Both the position numbers and the translations under genes were made by a program. A stretch of 32,917 bases of DNA from Flagellimonas yonaguniensis (GTDB lineage: Bacteria; Bacteroidota; Bacteroidia; Flavobacteriales; Flavobacteriaceae): positions 1-32,917 of the forward strand of contig NZ_JARFVB010000021.1 of NCBI RefSeq assembly GCF_029193885.1, given 5' to 3'. The notes below the pieces were generated by a model. That model did no database searches. It was not told the origin of the DNA and saw only the letters and a list, made by a program, of their open reading frames with translations. Within the stretch, counting starts at the first letter, position 1, and every line of letters begins with the position of its first letter. Of this stretch, positions 24,208-32,830 are shown in pieces.

Positions 24208-27200
24208 TTAAAAGGTGAAACGTGTTCCTAAGGTGACCATGCGCAGCGGGGGCACTGTTGCACTGTTCTGTGTCTCTGGGTCCAATCCCAAATAGTTGGT
24301 CCATGTCCAAAGGTTCTGCCCCCTGAGAAAAAGCATACATCCCAGACCATTATCCTTCTTGGCCACCAGGTTATAGGACAGCGACACGGTCTTTAACCTA
24401 AGAAAGGAGGCGTCTGAAATACCTGCATCACTGGAAACATAGTTCCGATAGCTCTGTCTGGCCTCTGGGGACTGGCCCGCCGTAAACCGTTGTATATCGG
24501 CATCCGTTTCGGATGGCGTCCATCTGTCCATCACCTCCTTGGGCTGATTGGCCAATCCTCCAGGCGCCACACCTCCCGTTGACCAATAATTCCGTCCCAG
24601 TTGTTTGGAAAACTGGAACAGGGCATCGACGGTCAATTTGCCATAGGTCCATTGACTGGTGAACCCACCAAAGTATTTGGGGTCCAAACGTGCAATGGCT
24701 TCCCGATCATCCACACTGGTGATGGCCCCGTCATTGTTAAAGTCTTCGAACACATACAGTCCCGTTTCCGGGTCAACGCCATTGACTTGGTATACCTTGG
24801 CGATGTTCAGTGGTTCCCCTACTTTCAAACGATTGGCAAAGCTCGATCCTTCCAAATCGGGAAAAGACTCCAATCGGGTCTTGGGGATGGTCAGGTTAAG
24901 GGATGTTTCCCAGCTAAACCTTTCACTGTGGGCAATCAGGGCATTCAGGCCGAATTCCCAACCCTCGTTCAAAACCGTTGCATTCAAGTTGTCATTGACA
25001 CTGGAGAAACCCGTGGTCGCTGGAAGGGGGATGCCGACCAATTGGTTGGAGGACGTATTTCGATAGTGGGCCGCATTCAGACGGATCCGATCTCCCAACA
25101 TCCCCAATTCAAGGGCCACTTCCCGTTTTTCATTGGATTCCCAACTAAAATTGGGATTGAAAAGCCTAGTGGGGAAGATCCCAACGCTGTTCTGGTATTG
25201 GTCTATTCCAAAAGAATAGGTGTCCAAGTATTGGTAGTCCCCTATTTGATCATTTCCGGAGGTTCCCAAACTGGCCCGAAGCTTTCCAAAACTGAGCCAC
25301 GGAACATGCTCCTTGAGAAAAGGCTCCTCTGAAAAAATCCACGCGGCACCAATGGCCCCAAAATTTGAAAATCGCTTTTCAGGGCCGAATCGACTGGAGC
25401 CGTCCCTTCTTCCGGTGAGGTTGAGCACATACTTTCCCTTGTGGTTCACATTGATCCGACCGAAAACAGCCTGGTACCGATACTGCTGGTTTACATCGGC
25501 CAATCCGATGGTGGTACTGGCCGCCGATATGTTCTCTATAAATCTGTTGTTGGAGAAACCAAGGGCCAACTGTGACAAACGTGCTGTCCTACGATCTTGA
25601 AAGGAAAGTCCGGTCAAGACGGTAACACTTGTATTTCCCAATGACAGCCCATATTCCAATTGGGGCTCCACGATCCAGGAGGTCCTCTTCCCGGTATTGT
25701 GAATCGCGGAAGAAGACTCACTGCCAATACCAAAGGCCGGATCAAAGATGGTGGAGGGGTTGGTGCGGATTTCCTTCAAATGGCTTTCGGTATATCCCAG
25801 ATTGACCCTTGCTTTGAACCCATCCCACAATGTATAATCCAATGATGCATTGCTGACCATGGTCGTCGCATTGTAGCGAAATGTTCCCTGTTGCCGGGAA
25901 AGGGGATTGTTCCAAGTGGAGTTTTCCCAGTTCAAGCTGCCATCTGAATTATATAGCTCCGGTGCATTGGGCGCAAGGCTAATGGCCAAAAAGGTAATAT
26001 CATTCGCGGGCAGGTCATTATTGTTCCACGTAAAATTATTGGACCATTGCAGGGAAAGCCTATCATCCTTGGAGGTGTAGCTTACTTTACCAAGCCCTGA
26101 AATCTTCTCGTTCCGGTAATCTCCCTTAAAGACACTGGTCTGACCATGATAATTAGTACTGAGCATAAAACGGGTACGCCCTTCCCCTCCGGTGATCGAC
26201 GCTTGCAGGTTATTGACATAGGAGGTGTTCCCGAACAGTTCCCGCTGCCAATCTGTTCGTCTGTCCGGGTCCCATGTCCCATTGATATCGTAGGCATTAA
26301 AGGGCAAGGGATCGATACCATCATTGGCATAGGCTTCCGTCCGCATCAACCGATATTCGGGTGCATTCAAGACGTCCATGGTCCGGGAGGCCCGCCCAAG
26401 TCCACTTTCCAGACCGATGCTGACCCGGGTTCCCCTAAATCCTGTTTTTTTAGTGGTGATCAATACCACCCCATTGGCGCCCCGGGACCCATAGATGGCG
26501 GTCGCATCCGCATCCTTTAGGACTTCGATACTTTCTATATCCATGGGGTTGAGCGTGTTCAAGGGACTAAATCCCCGTCCCAACAGAATTCCGGAGGCCG
26601 CTTCCTCCCCTAGGGAAGAGGAATCGTACGGGACACCGTCAACAATGTACAAGGGCTCATTGCCCAGATCCCGTACACTGTTCCTTCCCCGTATCTGAAT
26701 GGAAAAACCGGACCCTGCAATACCAGAGGTCTGTACAATTTCCACCCCGGGCATTCGTCCCTGCAAAGCAGCCAAGGGATTGGAGATGGGTTGTTTTTCA
26801 ATCTCCACACTGGACACCTTCTCGATACTTCCCGTGCGCTCCCGCTCCGAGACGGTATAATAACCGGCATTGAGCACCACCTCGCCCAATACCGTTACAT
26901 CCTCCTCCATGGTAACAATGACCTCTTCCCTGCCCGCAATGGGCACGGAAAGGGTCTTGAAACCCACCATGGAAAAGACCAGGACATCAGAAGGATCGGC
27001 ATTAATGGTAAAGGAACCGTCCAAACCGGACATGGTCCCGATATGCTTGGATTCCACCACAAGGTTCACCCCGGCCAGGGGATTCCCCGACATATCGGTC
27101 ACGGTGCCGGATACGGTGGCCTGTGGTGGTTCCAAGACAGTGCCCGCCTGCATATAAAAGGCACAAAAGGGCATTAAAAAAGCATATAGGAGCACGAACA

Positions 27201-27237
27201 GGGATGCCCTGCGCATGCGTTTTGTTATGAGTTGCAT
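24208..27237 (-). CDS. SusC/RagA-family TonB-dependent outer-membrane receptor
   Basis: About 1009 residues from the ATG at 27237, which I prefer over 27294 because MQLITKRMRRASLFVLLYAF gives a proper signal peptide. A carboxypeptidase-D regulatory-like domain follows (TVSGTVTDMSGNPLAGVNLV), then the plug (KVSSVEIEKQPISNPLAALQ and ADATAIYGSRGANGVVLITT), then the 22-strand barrel with the usual SusC motif near the C-terminus ending LRMVTLGTRFTF. Active import is powered by TonB-ExbBD, which is not encoded here. The first gene of the susC-susD-protease operon. All expected parts are present, so it looks functional. Ligand unknown. Confidence 0.95.
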   Translation of the reverse strand: MQLITKRMRRASLFVLLYAFLMPFCAFYMQAGTVLEPPQATVSGTVTDMSGNPLAGVNLVVESKHIGTMSGLDGSFTINADPSDVLVFSMVGFKTLSVPIAGREEVIVTMEEDVTVLGEVVLNAGYYTVSERERTGSIEKVSSVEIEKQPISNPLAALQGRMPGVEIVQTSGIAGSGFSIQIRGRNSVRDLGNEPLYIVDGVPYDSSSLGEEAASGILLGRGFSPLNTLNPMDIESIEVLKDADATAIYGSRGANGVVLITTKKTGFRGTRVSIGLESGLGRASRTMDVLNAPEYRLMRTEAYANDGIDPLPFNAYDINGTWDPDRRTDWQRELFGNTSYVNNLQASITGGEGRTRFMLSTNYHGQTSVFKGDYRNEKISGLGKVSYTSKDDRLSLQWSNNFTWNNNDLPANDITFLAISLAPNAPELYNSDGSLNWENSTWNNPLSRQQGTFRYNATTMVSNASLDYTLWDGFKARVNLGYTESHLKEIRTNPSTIFDPAFGIGSESSSAIHNTGKRTSWIVEPQLEYGLSLGNTSVTVLTGLSFQDRRTARLSQLALGFSNNRFIENISAASTTIGLADVNQQYRYQAVFGRINVNHKGKYVLNLTGRRDGSSRFGPEKRFSNFGAIGAAWIFSEEPFLKEHVPWLSFGKLRASLGTSGNDQIGDYQYLDTYSFGIDQYQNSVGIFPTRLFNPNFSWESNEKREVALELGMLGDRIRLNAAHYRNTSSNQLVGIPLPATTGFSSVNDNLNATVLNEGWEFGLNALIAHSERFSWETSLNLTIPKTRLESFPDLEGSSFANRLKVGEPLNIAKVYQVNGVDPETGLYVFEDFNNDGAITSVDDREAIARLDPKYFGGFTSQWTYGKLTVDALFQFSKQLGRNYWSTGGVAPGGLANQPKEVMDRWTPSETDADIQRFTAGQSPEARQSYRNYVSSDAGISDASFLRLKTVSLSYNLVAKKDNGLGCMLFLRGQNLWTWTNYLGLDPETQNSATVPPLRMVTLGTRFTF

Positions 27238-27512
27238 AAATTGAGTTCTTTTAATTAAAGCGTTAGTTATTCTCCACACTGCCCCATAAGTCACGGAAAA
27301 GCCGTAACTTCCAAAAGGACATCAAGGTTCGGACATAGGCCATCCTGTCCGGGTACAACCCATACCCAGAAAAAGGATTCCTAAACCAAGAAAAGACCAT
27401 GGTTTCGTGATCGGGCCGGTTGCCCTAAATGTGTAGTTGTTGACTGTGGGACAAAAGGATATCGTGAACCGGAAAAATGTGTAACGTATATCCCACAACC
27501 GTGGCCTTGGGA

Positions 27513-27824
27513 TTAAACGGGGTTCTTAGGCTTCTTTTTAAACAGGATATCAAACACCGAGTGCGCTGCCCCAAAAACAGGACAACAACACGCTGTGAAC
27601 CCTACAAAAAAAAGCTGCCATAAGTTTCCCATAACCCAAAATGGTTGGGCGATGCCCCGAAAGGACCAAAGAAACCAAACGCTAAGAAGAAAGTTGCAAT
27701 GAACCAAATACCCAAAAAAAGGCGCGGGACTCAACTTATCTAAATAGAGGTACTGGTGATACCGTGCAACGATAAGAGAGCCCACGCCCGGGTCGTGAGC
27801 CATCTGCTTATTGTCCTGTTGCAA
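27513..27824 (-). CDS. Doubtful small membrane protein ORF
   Basis: An open frame of 103 codons, or 96 from the second Met (MAHDPGVGSLIVA). It has two hydrophobic stretches, FFGYLVHCNFLLSVWFLWSF and WQLFFVGFTACCCPVFGA, and a basic tail DILFKKKPKNPV, the pattern of a two-helix inner-membrane protein. I recognise no family. It is upstream of susC on the same strand, but 275 bases apart with nothing coding in 27238-27512. The rest of the 27238-27983 gap is non-coding; GGGATTA at 27509-27515 is a faint match to the AraC-type repeat. It could be a chance ORF. Confidence 0.3.
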   Translation of the reverse strand: MQQDNKQMAHDPGVGSLIVARYHQYLYLDKLSPAPFFGYLVHCNFLLSVWFLWSFRGIAQPFWVMGNLWQLFFVGFTACCCPVFGAAHSVFDILFKKKPKNPV

Positions 27825-27983
27825 AAATTACCAGTTTTCTATTTAAGGACTCTAAGCGAAAGCTTCAAATATTGTCTATACGAAGAATCGCAAATGTATG
27901 TATTCAGTTCCAAATATAACGAAATATAAAAATGTAATCCAAATGGCTTACATGTTTTTTTACAATTAAATGAAAATTGCAAT

Positions 27984-28238
27984 ATGGGTAAGCTAAAACC
28001 AGAGGATATTGCATTGAACAATAAAATTGCGCATAGAATCAAGGAATTGCGCATAAAGGCTGACCCTAATCAAAAAAGGTTTGCAGAAAACAATGATTTG
28101 GAAAGGCAAACTTTAAACAGGTGGGAAAGTGTCAATGACAACCGAGGAGTTTCAATACACACAATCAGTAGATTTTGCAGAATGGTTAATATAAGCCTAA
28201 AAGAATTTTTTGCTTCAGACTCATTTAAGAATCAATAA
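27984..28238 (+). CDS. XRE-family helix-turn-helix regulator
   Basis: An 84-residue single-domain DNA-binding protein. The HTH covers about 12-72: NKIAHRIKELRIKADPNQKR, then NNDLERQTLNRWESVNDN, then VSIHTISRFCRMVNISLKEF. The sequence is basic and AT-rich in codon use, unlike the SusCD genes to the left, and marks the left border of the AT-rich segment. No toxin partner follows directly; 239 bases separate it from the next gene. It may control the neighbouring DUF6978/DUF1828 pair or itself. Confidence 0.75.
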   Translation: MGKLKPEDIALNNKIAHRIKELRIKADPNQKRFAENNDLERQTLNRWESVNDNRGVSIHTISRFCRMVNISLKEFFASDSFKNQ

Positions 28239-28368
28239 TTCTAATTTCCTCGAACTAATTCCCTTTCTCATTTTTAAATTCCTTACAGAAATTCGCATTT
28301 TCCTTTTCTAGAAAATTCTTACATTTAGCATCAATACTCCCCCCAAAGATTTATTGAACTATAAGAAA

Positions 28369-28406
28369 GCTATGCTTTGCTTTAAAATGCAAAAGTTGGG
28401 CATAGC
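28369..28406. repeat. Nested stem-loop upstream of the DUF6978-like gene
   Basis: Outer arms GCTATGC (28369-28375) and GCATAGC (28400-28406) enclose inner arms TTTGC (28376-28380) and GCAAA (28389-28393). The result is an imperfect two-part hairpin with a bulge on one side. It resembles either a transcription-regulating structure or the two-arm folding of integron attC sites. The rest of 28239-28476 shows nothing else. Confidence 0.45.
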
Positions 28407-28476
28407 CAAACAAATTAGCCGTATATGCAGAAGAAAGTTGAGGGTATAATTTTTTAGCCACGATAAAAAATACTGA

Positions 28477-29049
28477 ATGGGAAAATCAAACATTGATGTT
28501 AAAGACAATTACGAGTACTTTAAGGGTTTATGTTATGCCGAAAAAAATCTAAAAGCAAATCCAATAGTTCTTGAACCAAAAAGGAGTAACAGAGATTGGC
28601 TAAAACAATCTGAAAAAATAGAACACTCTACCATTGACGAAGACATCAATTTGGTTGTAGAAAAAAAAATCTCATTGTACAAATACGGGATTAAACTACA
28701 TTGTCCAAATTTCACAGAAAAACCATATTTTAGGTTTGACTCTGATGGACCCGCTCACAGAAACAAAACTGAATTACCACTTCCAGAGCAAAAAATTACA
28801 ACGCCACACTTCAATACTTATGATGAAAAAGGACAAGAGTATGCTTATAAAAGTGACGTGCTGAAAAACGAAGAAGATGCAAAGGCAATTGTTGAGAATT
28901 TGGATTTTGGAATAAGTCACTTTTTTCAAGAAACGAATATCAAAACCAATGGAAAAGAGGAATACCCTAAAATAGAGGTCAACGAACCAGAATTATTCGA
29001 AGTAAAACCTGAGAATGACCCATTGAATGGAATCGATTTTTTAGATTAG
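28477..29049 (+). CDS. DUF6978-like protein, first gene of a two-gene unit
   Basis: A 190-residue soluble, acidic protein without signal peptide or membrane segment. The middle (VEKKISLYKYGIKLHCPNF, then PYFRFDSDGPAHRN) resembles DUF6978, a family found beside DUF1828 proteins in defence-rich regions. The C-terminus is very acidic (EPELFEVKPENDPLNGIDFL). Its stop lies four bases before the next start, so the two genes are a unit. Histidine and aspartate residues in FDSDGPAHRN could be catalytic, but no reaction can be named. A toxin-antitoxin or anti-phage role is inference from neighbourhood. Confidence 0.6.
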   Translation: MGKSNIDVKDNYEYFKGLCYAEKNLKANPIVLEPKRSNRDWLKQSEKIEHSTIDEDINLVVEKKISLYKYGIKLHCPNFTEKPYFRFDSDGPAHRNKTELPLPEQKITTPHFNTYDEKGQEYAYKSDVLKNEEDAKAIVENLDFGISHFFQETNIKTNGKEEYPKIEVNEPELFEVKPENDPLNGIDFLD

Positions 29050-29053
29050 CGTA

Positions 29054-29869
29054 ATGGATAAATTGTTAGACATATATCAAGCAATTAAAGATGATTTCTG
29101 CTCTCTTACAAGCTACAAGTTACGAGGTGAGAGTTTAGAAATAATCACCCCATTTTCTACTTTAAACAACAAATTTGTATCAGTTTTTATTAAAGAAATT
29201 AAAGGGAAATTTGTGATTTCTGATGCAGGATGGACTGATTTAAACTATTACGATGTTAATATTAGTGAAGAATCTGATGACATCATCGAAAGAATTTTCA
29301 CTTACTATCAACAAACCTTTGGTATTTCTACAACATCTGACAAAGCTGGAACCTTACATTATTTCAAGACCTGTTCAAATTCACGAGATATTCCTGTCAC
29401 TGTTTATGATTTAGCCAATTTTGTTGTTGGAGCCGTTAACTCTTTAGAAATTAGGTATAAGGATGAGAAAGAAGAAAAAGAGAGAGAAACATTCAGAAAA
29501 GATGCCAATACGTTTTTGAAAGTCCATTACGATGATAATGTCAAACTTCAAAAACCTTTAGATGATTTCAAAAACATTAGGTTCAATGCTCTAATAACCA
29601 AAAACTCGGATATATTTTTAGTTTCTTACGTTACTGGGAGTTCTTCATATTATTTCACAAACGATTTGAGAAAAACAATTGTGAATTTTGAAATTTCGGA
29701 AAAATCAAAATACCGTGATTTCATACGAGAAAAAGTCTCTATCATAAATGACGAAGCAGATGGTTATAATCCCGAGAAATTGAGTAGTATGATGGACTTG
29801 TTGAACGAAAAGGTTACACAAGAACCAATAAAATGGACTGAAAAGGAAAAGATATTGGAAATAATATAA
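29054..29869 (+). CDS. DUF1828-domain protein, second gene of the pair
   Basis: A 271-residue cytoplasmic protein. The first 95 residues match the DUF1828 pattern: EIITPFSTLNNKFVSVFIKE, then FVISDAGWTDLNYYDV. A charged helix (KDEKEEKERETFRKDAN) connects to a C-terminal half of alternating strands and helices similar to DUF1829. DUF1828 proteins occur in mobile and defence contexts, with no established activity. The spacing of four bases to the upstream gene indicates translational coupling. The gene ends before the stem-loop at 29897-29960. The fused C-terminal module is a guess. Confidence 0.65.
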   Translation: MDKLLDIYQAIKDDFCSLTSYKLRGESLEIITPFSTLNNKFVSVFIKEIKGKFVISDAGWTDLNYYDVNISEESDDIIERIFTYYQQTFGISTTSDKAGTLHYFKTCSNSRDIPVTVYDLANFVVGAVNSLEIRYKDEKEEKERETFRKDANTFLKVHYDDNVKLQKPLDDFKNIRFNALITKNSDIFLVSYVTGSSSYYFTNDLRKTIVNFEISEKSKYRDFIREKVSIINDEADGYNPEKLSSMMDLLNEKVTQEPIKWTEKEKILEII

Positions 29870-29896
29870 TAGAAGTCCCTTAAATAACATAACGAT

Positions 29897-29960
29897 AAGC
29901 ACTTGCTTCTTCTCGCCTACTTCTGAAAATCCTCGCGGATTTTATACTTGGTCTGTGCTT
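29897..29960. repeat. Two-arm stem-loop, attC-like or terminator
   Basis: Outer arms AAGCAC (29897-29902) and GTGCTT (29955-29960) flank an inner hairpin AAAATCC-TCGC-GGATTTT (29926-29943). The surrounding 29870-30033 also has GAAACCGTTGT. This layout recalls folded attC sites and dispersed gene-cassette repeats in Bacteroidota, but canonical GTTRRRY core sites are not clear. The inner hairpin could serve as a terminator for the DUF1828 gene. Confidence 0.4.
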
Positions 29961-30033
29961 GTAAAGTTAAGTGCTAAATTGCTCAACTATTCATGGCTGA
30001 AACCGTTGTCGTTGTACTAAGCTGAAAAATTGA

Positions 30034-30615
30034 ATGGATACAAAAGATTATTTTATTATCGGATTGGGAATTTTAGGTTGGATTTGGGGAATTATCCAAT
30101 TTCGGCTTAATAGGAAATACCAAAAAGTGGACAAAGCGATTGAAAAGAGGTTTGAGGTTTATTCAAACTTTATGAATCAAATGGATGAAATGAGTATAAG
30201 TATGAGAAAAAATCCAAATGCGACTTATGGAATCTCGACCGAATTTATGGCTGAAATGCTAACTGGAGACGAAAACCGAATTAATAACGCATTGCTAAAG
30301 TTCAACGAAAACCTTTTGAAGACAACCAGAGACTCTTTGCAACCGATGATGATTGTGAATTCCGAACTGAATAAACTAAAACTCGTTGCGAGCGAAAAAT
30401 TATTACCGAAAATTACTGAATACAAAACTTTAGTAAATGACTATACGAATGAATTCCAATCTGTTCTTAATAGCCTATCGACAAAAAATGACTTAGAATA
30501 TAATGCAAATCAATTGCAAAGTATTGGGCACGAAGAAAGAGGAAAAAGAATGGGCGAACTTTGGCAGGAAATTGAATCTCTAATGAGAGATGAAATCGAC
30601 TATTACAAAAATTAA
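30034..30615 (+). CDS. Membrane-anchored coiled-coil protein of unknown function
   Basis: A 193-residue protein. The N-terminus has one hydrophobic helix (about 7-24; FIIGLGILGWIWGIIQF) followed by a basic patch (RLNRKYQKVDK), so the body faces the cytoplasm. The remainder is almost wholly helical, with predicted coiled-coil stretches such as KAIEKRFEVYSNFMNQMDEM and LQPMMIVNSELNKLKLVASE. I do not recognise a family. It stands alone between two stem-loop-rich gaps and has low GC, like neighbouring defence genes. Single-TM coiled-coil proteins of this size occur in defence islands as putative effectors, but nothing here proves that. Confidence 0.6.
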   Translation: MDTKDYFIIGLGILGWIWGIIQFRLNRKYQKVDKAIEKRFEVYSNFMNQMDEMSISMRKNPNATYGISTEFMAEMLTGDENRINNALLKFNENLLKTTRDSLQPMMIVNSELNKLKLVASEKLLPKITEYKTLVNDYTNEFQSVLNSLSTKNDLEYNANQLQSIGHEERGKRMGELWQEIESLMRDEIDYYKN

Positions 30616-30670
30616 AGACTAGCACAACAAAGATGGTTACCGTTCCTCCATCGGCGGATAGGTGCACAAG

Positions 30671-30707
30671 CCCTTGAAAAGCGAAAAAAGCATTTTTAAG
30701 GGTTTTT
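30671..30707 (+). terminator. Probable terminator
   Basis: CCCTTGAAAA (30671-30680) pairs with TTTTTAAGGG (30693-30702) with one G-T wobble, and TTTTT follows at 30703-30707. It lies 56 bases after the stop of the coiled-coil gene. It could instead be part of a repeat like those at 28369 and 29897. The rest of 30616-30828 has no coding signal. Confidence 0.45.
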
Positions 30708-30828
30708 AGTTTTTGATACTAAGCCACTCTTTGATTTATTTATGAATGAACAAAGTGACAAATAACAAGGGATTGGATATCAAAAAACGATTTAAATAAG
30801 TATTTTTCCAATCAAAGCACATGCTAAC

Positions 30829-31023
30829 TTGAATCGAATAAAGAAAGTACTTGAGTAGTAAGGAATTAAACAAACTTGACTTGCTGAGAAACTCGAAAAG
30901 AGTTACAACATGGTGAATGGCTATGTACAGAACAGGCAACAACCAAGATTGGAAGTGCTATTTGAAATTGCCAAAATCCTTGAAGTTGAAGTGAAAGACT
31001 TAATTAAAGAAGAAATAAACTAG
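30829..31023 (+). pseudogene. XRE-family regulator inactivated by three in-frame stops
   Basis: Read in frame from a TTG at 30829, the sequence gives LNRIKKVLE, two stops (TAG TAA), GIKQT, another stop (TGA), then LAEKLEKSYNMVNGYVQNRQ and PRLEVLFEIAKILEVEVKDL. It ends at TAG 31021-31023. With the stops read as ordinary residues (for example Trp for TGA) it is a complete 64-residue Cro/C1-type HTH. This regulator type often precedes type I restriction genes in Bacteroidota; hsdM starts four bases later. An internal ATG at 30910 could still give a 37-residue remnant lacking the recognition helix start. Confidence 0.7.
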
Positions 31024-31027
31024 ATAT

Positions 31028-32830
31028 ATGTCAGAAGACCAGAAGAAAATACTTGAAAGCCAACTATGGGGAATCGCTAACCTGCTGAGAGGCAAAATCA
31101 GTGCGGACGACTATCGAGACTACATTCTTGGCTTTATCTTTTACAAGTATCTTTCAGAGAAGCAAACACTTTACGCCAATGAACTGCTTGTTGGTGAAGC
31201 GGTAACCGATTACAAAACTGTAACGGATAAAGAAACCTTAGACGCCATCAAGGAAGAATCTTTGCTGAAATTGGGTTATTTCTTAGAGCCTTCTCAACTC
31301 TTCTCGGTTTTAGCTGCCAAAGGAAATGCTGACATTGAAAGCGAAAGCAATTACATCTTGGAAGACCTCAAGTCTGTGCTTAATCATATTGAGCAAAGCA
31401 CCATGGGTACAGAATCTGAAGAAGATTTTAATGCTTTGTTTGAAGACCTGGATTTGAATTCTACTAAAATTGGTAGAACCGTTGGTGCCCGTAATGAAAT
31501 CATTGTTAAAATCCTGAATTATCTTGACAAAATAGATTTCAAATTAGAGGGAATTGATTCTGATGTCTTGGGTGATGCTTACGAATATTTGATTGCCAGA
31601 TTTGCAGCAGGTGCAGGGAAATCGGCAGGTGAGTTTTATACACCTCAACAAGTTTCTAAGATTCTGTCAAAGATTGTAACCACAGGAAAATCTAAAATTA
31701 AATCAGTATATGACCCTACGTGCGGTTCAGGTTCATTGCTTTTGCGAGTAGCCAAAGAAGCAGATGTAAGTGAGTTTTATGGACAAGAATTAGGACGAAC
31801 CACTTACAACCTTGCCCGAATGAACATGATTTTGCATGATGTGCATTTCCGTGAGTTCAACATTGTGCAGGAAGACACCTTGGAAAATCCGCAACACTTG
31901 GACAAACGATTTGAAGCGGTGGTTGCCAATCCACCATTTTCTGCTCATTGGAAAAGTGATGCCAACCCTCTTTTTAATACAGATGAACGCTTTAGCCAGT
32001 ACGGACGATTAGCACCCAAAACCAAAGCCGATTATGCTTTTTTAACCCACATGCTTTATCAATTGGCGGACAATGGGATTATGGCAAGTGTGTTTCCGCA
32101 TGGTGTGTTGTATAGAGGTGCTGCTGAAGGTCATATTCGCGAATACATCATAAAAGAAATGAATGCCTTGGATGCAGTAATTGGATTACCTGCCAATATT
32201 TTTTACGGTACTTCAATTCCTACCTGCATAATGGTGCTAAAAAAATGTCGTGAGGTAGATGATAACATTGTTTTTATTGATGCCAGTGGAGATAACTATT
32301 TCAAAAAAGAAGGCAATCAAAACGTACTTCGTAATGAAGATGTAAATCGTATCGTAAATACTTATCGCAACCGTGAAACCATTGAAAAGTATAGTTATGT
32401 AGCCACATTGGCGGAAATCGCTGAAAACGAGTATAATCTTAATATACCACGTTATGTTGATACTTATGAGGAAGAAACATTAAGGCCATTAAACGTGCTT
32501 TCAGAAAGTCTTGATACTATAGCTCAGGAATTAGAGGAAGTAAACCAAAGTATTCAAGATAGTTGCCAACATTTAAATATTCCATTTCCAAGTAGCGTAA
32601 ATAGAAACCTTTTACTAGAATACAAAAAATCTGTTCAACGAGACCTATTTAATCAAGTAATAAGATTCCAAACGGAAAATGGAGAAAACCATCCTGATTG
32701 GCAAAATTATATTTTACAAGATATCGGAACTACTTACAATGGTTTAACAGGAAAAACAAAAGAAAATTTTGGTGAAGGTTTGCCTTACATTGGAAACGCC
32801 GGACATAGTATACCACCCTCGCCGGGTTAA
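31028..32830 (+). CDS. hsdM: Type I restriction-modification HsdM fused to part of HsdS, 3'-truncated
   Basis: A 600-codon frame. The first part is the N6-adenine methyltransferase HsdM: HsdM_N helical domain (about 5-160; ESQLWGIANLLRGKISADDY), SAM-binding motif DPTCGSGSLLL (229-239) and catalytic NPPF (301-304). After the HsdM end (about 485) comes a helical linker and then HsdS-like sequence: LLLEYKKSVQRDLFNQVIRF, then DWQNYILQDIGTTYNGLTGK. That text is normally found at the HsdS central repeat before a target-recognition domain. HsdS is broken at about residue 587, where the right-edge IS21-like repeat begins; the last codons (AGHSIPPSPG) are encoded by the insertion. The missing specificity and HsdR genes leave the system probably non-functional here. 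Confidence 0.88.
   Translation: MSEDQKKILESQLWGIANLLRGKISADDYRDYILGFIFYKYLSEKQTLYANELLVGEAVTDYKTVTDKETLDAIKEESLLKLGYFLEPSQLFSVLAAKGNADIESESNYILEDLKSVLNHIEQSTMGTESEEDFNALFEDLDLNSTKIGRTVGARNEIIVKILNYLDKIDFKLEGIDSDVLGDAYEYLIARFAAGAGKSAGEFYTPQQVSKILSKIVTTGKSKIKSVYDPTCGSGSLLLRVAKEADVSEFYGQELGRTTYNLARMNMILHDVHFREFNIVQEDTLENPQHLDKRFEAVVANPPFSAHWKSDANPLFNTDERFSQYGRLAPKTKADYAFLTHMLYQLADNGIMASVFPHGVLYRGAAEGHIREYIIKEMNALDAVIGLPANIFYGTSIPTCIMVLKKCREVDDNIVFIDASGDNYFKKEGNQNVLRNEDVNRIVNTYRNRETIEKYSYVATLAEIAENEYNLNIPRYVDTYEEETLRPLNVLSESLDTIAQELEEVNQSIQDSCQHLNIPFPSSVNRNLLLEYKKSVQRDLFNQVIRFQTENGENHPDWQNYILQDIGTTYNGLTGKTKENFGEGLPYIGNAGHSIPPSPG

Noticed and set aside
24601..25332. 243-codon open frame on the plus strand
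   Set aside because: Lies wholly antisense within the well-supported SusC gene; its translation shows no family motif and reflects codon bias of the real gene.
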